A DNA stretch of 8,825 nucleotides from Gammaproteobacteria bacterium (GTDB lineage Bacteria; Pseudomonadota; Gammaproteobacteria; S012-40). The position numbers were made by a program, and so were the translations under genes. Below the pieces are notes generated by a model. It had not been told where the DNA came from and did not search any database. It worked only from the letters and a program-made list of their open reading frames with translations. This document shows, in pieces, positions 8,056 to 8,825 of the stretch; the first letter of the stretch is position 1, and the number at the start of each line of letters is the position of its first letter. The DNA lies in NCBI GenBank assembly GCA_029879945.1, contig JAOUPJ010000148.1:1-8825 (forward strand), read 5' to 3'.

Positions 8056-8256
8056 CTAGCTACGTTCTTCAATCCAGGCCATCTGAATTGCTTCCAGAAT
8101 CTTTTCCCCTGATCGGCTGGGCTCATCATCAAATTCATCCAGTGCGCAGATCCAGGCGTGTAAATCAGTAAAGCGTACCCCTTGAGGGTCTACCTCCGGA
8201 TACTGCTCATCCAGGGCAATGGCAATTTCCAGGCTATCCGTCCACTTTAGTGACAT
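8056..8256 (-). CDS. iscX: IscX, Fe-S cluster assembly accessory protein
   Basis: This is a 66-residue acidic protein of the IscX (YfhJ) family, which binds IscS and iron and tunes the rate of cluster assembly on IscU. Recognition is close to full length: an N-terminal LKWTDS, the central VRFTDLHAWICALDEFDDEP with its acidic patch, and the C-terminal EKILEAIQMAWIEE are all family hallmarks, and the length equals the usual 66 or so. The ATG is preceded by a strong AAGGAG. It follows fdx by 15 bases, the standard isc order. Its TAG stop lies in the same frame as the downstream hydrolase. Confidence 0.97.
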   Translation of the reverse strand: MSLKWTDSLEIAIALDEQYPEVDPQGVRFTDLHAWICALDEFDDEPSRSGEKILEAIQMAWIEERS

Positions 8257-8264
8257 GCTTAAAA

Positions 8265-8270
8265 CTCCTT
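8265..8270 (-). promoter_or_regulatory. Strong ribosome-binding site of iscX
   Basis: AAGGAG on the minus strand sits eight bases before the iscX ATG and just past the fdx stop codon. It is the best Shine-Dalgarno in the window and fixes the iscX start. By contrast, the hydrolase start nearby has only a GGA. Confidence 0.75.
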
Positions 8271-8271
8271 C

Positions 8272-8610
8272 TTAGCGCTTTTCGGACACCATATTTATGG
8301 TGTACTTCGGAATTTCAATTACAAGGTCTTCCTCATCCACCACGGCCTGACAGCTCAAACGGGAATCAGGCTCTAAACCCCAGGCCTTGTCCAGCAAATC
8401 ATCCTCTTCCTCTGTCGATTCTTTCATCGACTCGAATCCTTCTCGGATATAAACGTGGCAGGTGGTGCAGGCACAGGATTTTTCACAGGCGTGCTCAATT
8501 TCGATGTCATTTTTTAACATGGCATCACACACCGTTGTGCCGGGCTCCACTTCAAACATGGCTCCCTCCGGGCAAATCTCTTCATGAGGCAAAACAATAA
8601 TCTTAGGCAT
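8272..8610 (-). CDS. fdx: ISC-type [2Fe-2S] ferredoxin
   Basis: This is a 112-residue adrenodoxin-like ferredoxin that donates electrons to cluster assembly on IscU/IscS. It starts MPKIIVLPHEEICPEG, as isc ferredoxins do, and carries HACEKSCACTTCH with cluster ligands Cys42, Cys48 and Cys51, plus Cys87 in SRLSCQA. The additional Cys46 is also normal for this family. The C-terminal VEIPKYTIN segment is conserved. The ATG at 8610 was chosen over an upstream in-frame ATG at 8697, because that extension would lie inside hscA and has no similarity to ferredoxins. hscA ends one base before this start, so the two are translationally linked. Confidence 0.97.
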   Translation of the reverse strand: MPKIIVLPHEEICPEGAMFEVEPGTTVCDAMLKNDIEIEHACEKSCACTTCHVYIREGFESMKESTEEEDDLLDKAWGLEPDSRLSCQAVVDEEDLVIEIPKYTINMVSEKR

Positions 8611-8611
8611 A

Positions 8612-8825
8612 CTACTTCTCTGAAAACTCATCCACGTTGTGACCCGCCAGGGCCTTTCTGATATTACTATCCATGCGACGGCCCACATACTCGGCACAAA
8701 CAGACTCGACCTTTTCTATCGCCTGCTTGATTTTGTCTGCGTTTTCGCCTGCGCGAATTTCTTTTAACTCGACAAGTGCTAGATCTATTTTTTTTCGTTC
8801 CTCTTCTGAAAGAAGTTCAGCACCG
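8612..8825 (-). CDS. hscA: HscA, Hsp70-type Fe-S chaperone, C-terminal end only
   Basis: Seventy codons plus a TAG stop are present; the 5' part lies beyond the right edge of the window. The fragment is the helical lid at the end of the HscA substrate-binding domain. Recognisable pieces are LLSEEERKKID, a charged helix with KIKQAIEKVES, then YVGRRMDSNIRKALAGHNVDE, which corresponds to the RRMD...RALKGHSVDE tail of known HscA proteins. HscA, with HscB, uses ATP to drive cluster transfer from IscU to acceptor proteins. Its place directly before fdx is the standard isc order. Confidence 0.93.
   Translation of the reverse strand, partial: GAELLSEEERKKIDLALVELKEIRAGENADKIKQAIEKVESVCAEYVGRRMDSNIRKALAGHNVDEFSEK

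Noticed and set aside
8250..8600. 116-codon plus-strand frame opposite fdx
   Set aside because: It is antisense to a fully recognisable ferredoxin and is Pro/His/Arg-rich, as antisense frames often are.
8611..8697. Upstream ATG at 8697 extending the ferredoxin by 29 residues
   Set aside because: The extension lies entirely within the hscA coding frame region and is unlike ferredoxins, whose family N-terminus MPKI begins exactly at 8610.
1..8825. Possible defence system built around the STAND ATPase
   Set aside because: STAND ATPases do occur in antiphage systems, but this one ends in a LuxR DNA-binding domain, has no effector nuclease or protease domain, and sits next to an outer-membrane protein and housekeeping isc genes.

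Overview
The window looks like a chromosomal segment of a gammaproteobacterium. The main evidence is the right end, where the tail of an iron-sulfur cluster assembly (isc) operon in the order hscA-fdx-iscX encodes proteins that closely resemble the enterobacterial and pseudomonad versions. The base composition looks moderate and slightly AT-leaning, and the neighbours (a DUF1302 outer-membrane protein, a large multi-PAS hybrid kinase) would fit an environmental, perhaps marine, heterotroph. The genus cannot be fixed from sequence reading alone.

Layout, left to right. Bases 1-116 are short upstream sequence with a plausible -10 element and a small palindrome. Next is a plus-strand pair whose genes overlap by 14 bases: a 696-residue STAND-type ATPase with a C-terminal LuxR helix-turn-helix (117-2207), and a DUF1302-family outer-membrane beta-barrel protein with a signal peptide (2194-3603). 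Everything to the right is on the minus strand. A 1137-residue soluble hybrid sensor kinase with about six PAS domains (7052-3639) converges on the DUF1302 gene across a gap of only 35 bases. A 121-base intergenic region separates the kinase from an alpha/beta hydrolase (8046-7174). The hydrolase sits 9 bases downstream of iscX (8256-8056), which follows fdx (8610-8272) and the C-terminal 70 codons of hscA (8825-8612, cut by the window edge).

How the genes work together. hscA, fdx and iscX are the established end of the isc pathway: the HscA chaperone releases clusters from IscU, Fdx supplies electrons, and IscX modulates IscS. The hydrolase follows closely on the same strand and so is probably co-transcribed with them, but nothing in its sequence ties it to cluster assembly. 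The LuxR/DUF1302 overlap suggests a coupled regulator-plus-outer-membrane-protein unit, possibly sensing and importing or exporting a hydrophobic compound; that substrate is inference. The hybrid kinase has no adjacent response regulator and is an orphan.

The observations most worth a second look are the unusual middle of the STAND-LuxR protein, which lacks recognisable TPRs and looks like a degenerate GNAT fold, and the in-frame arrangement of iscX, a single TAG and the hydrolase, which starts at a weak TTG codon. I saw no RNA genes, insertion sequences, CRISPR arrays or att sites. No clearly new defence or mobile system is present.
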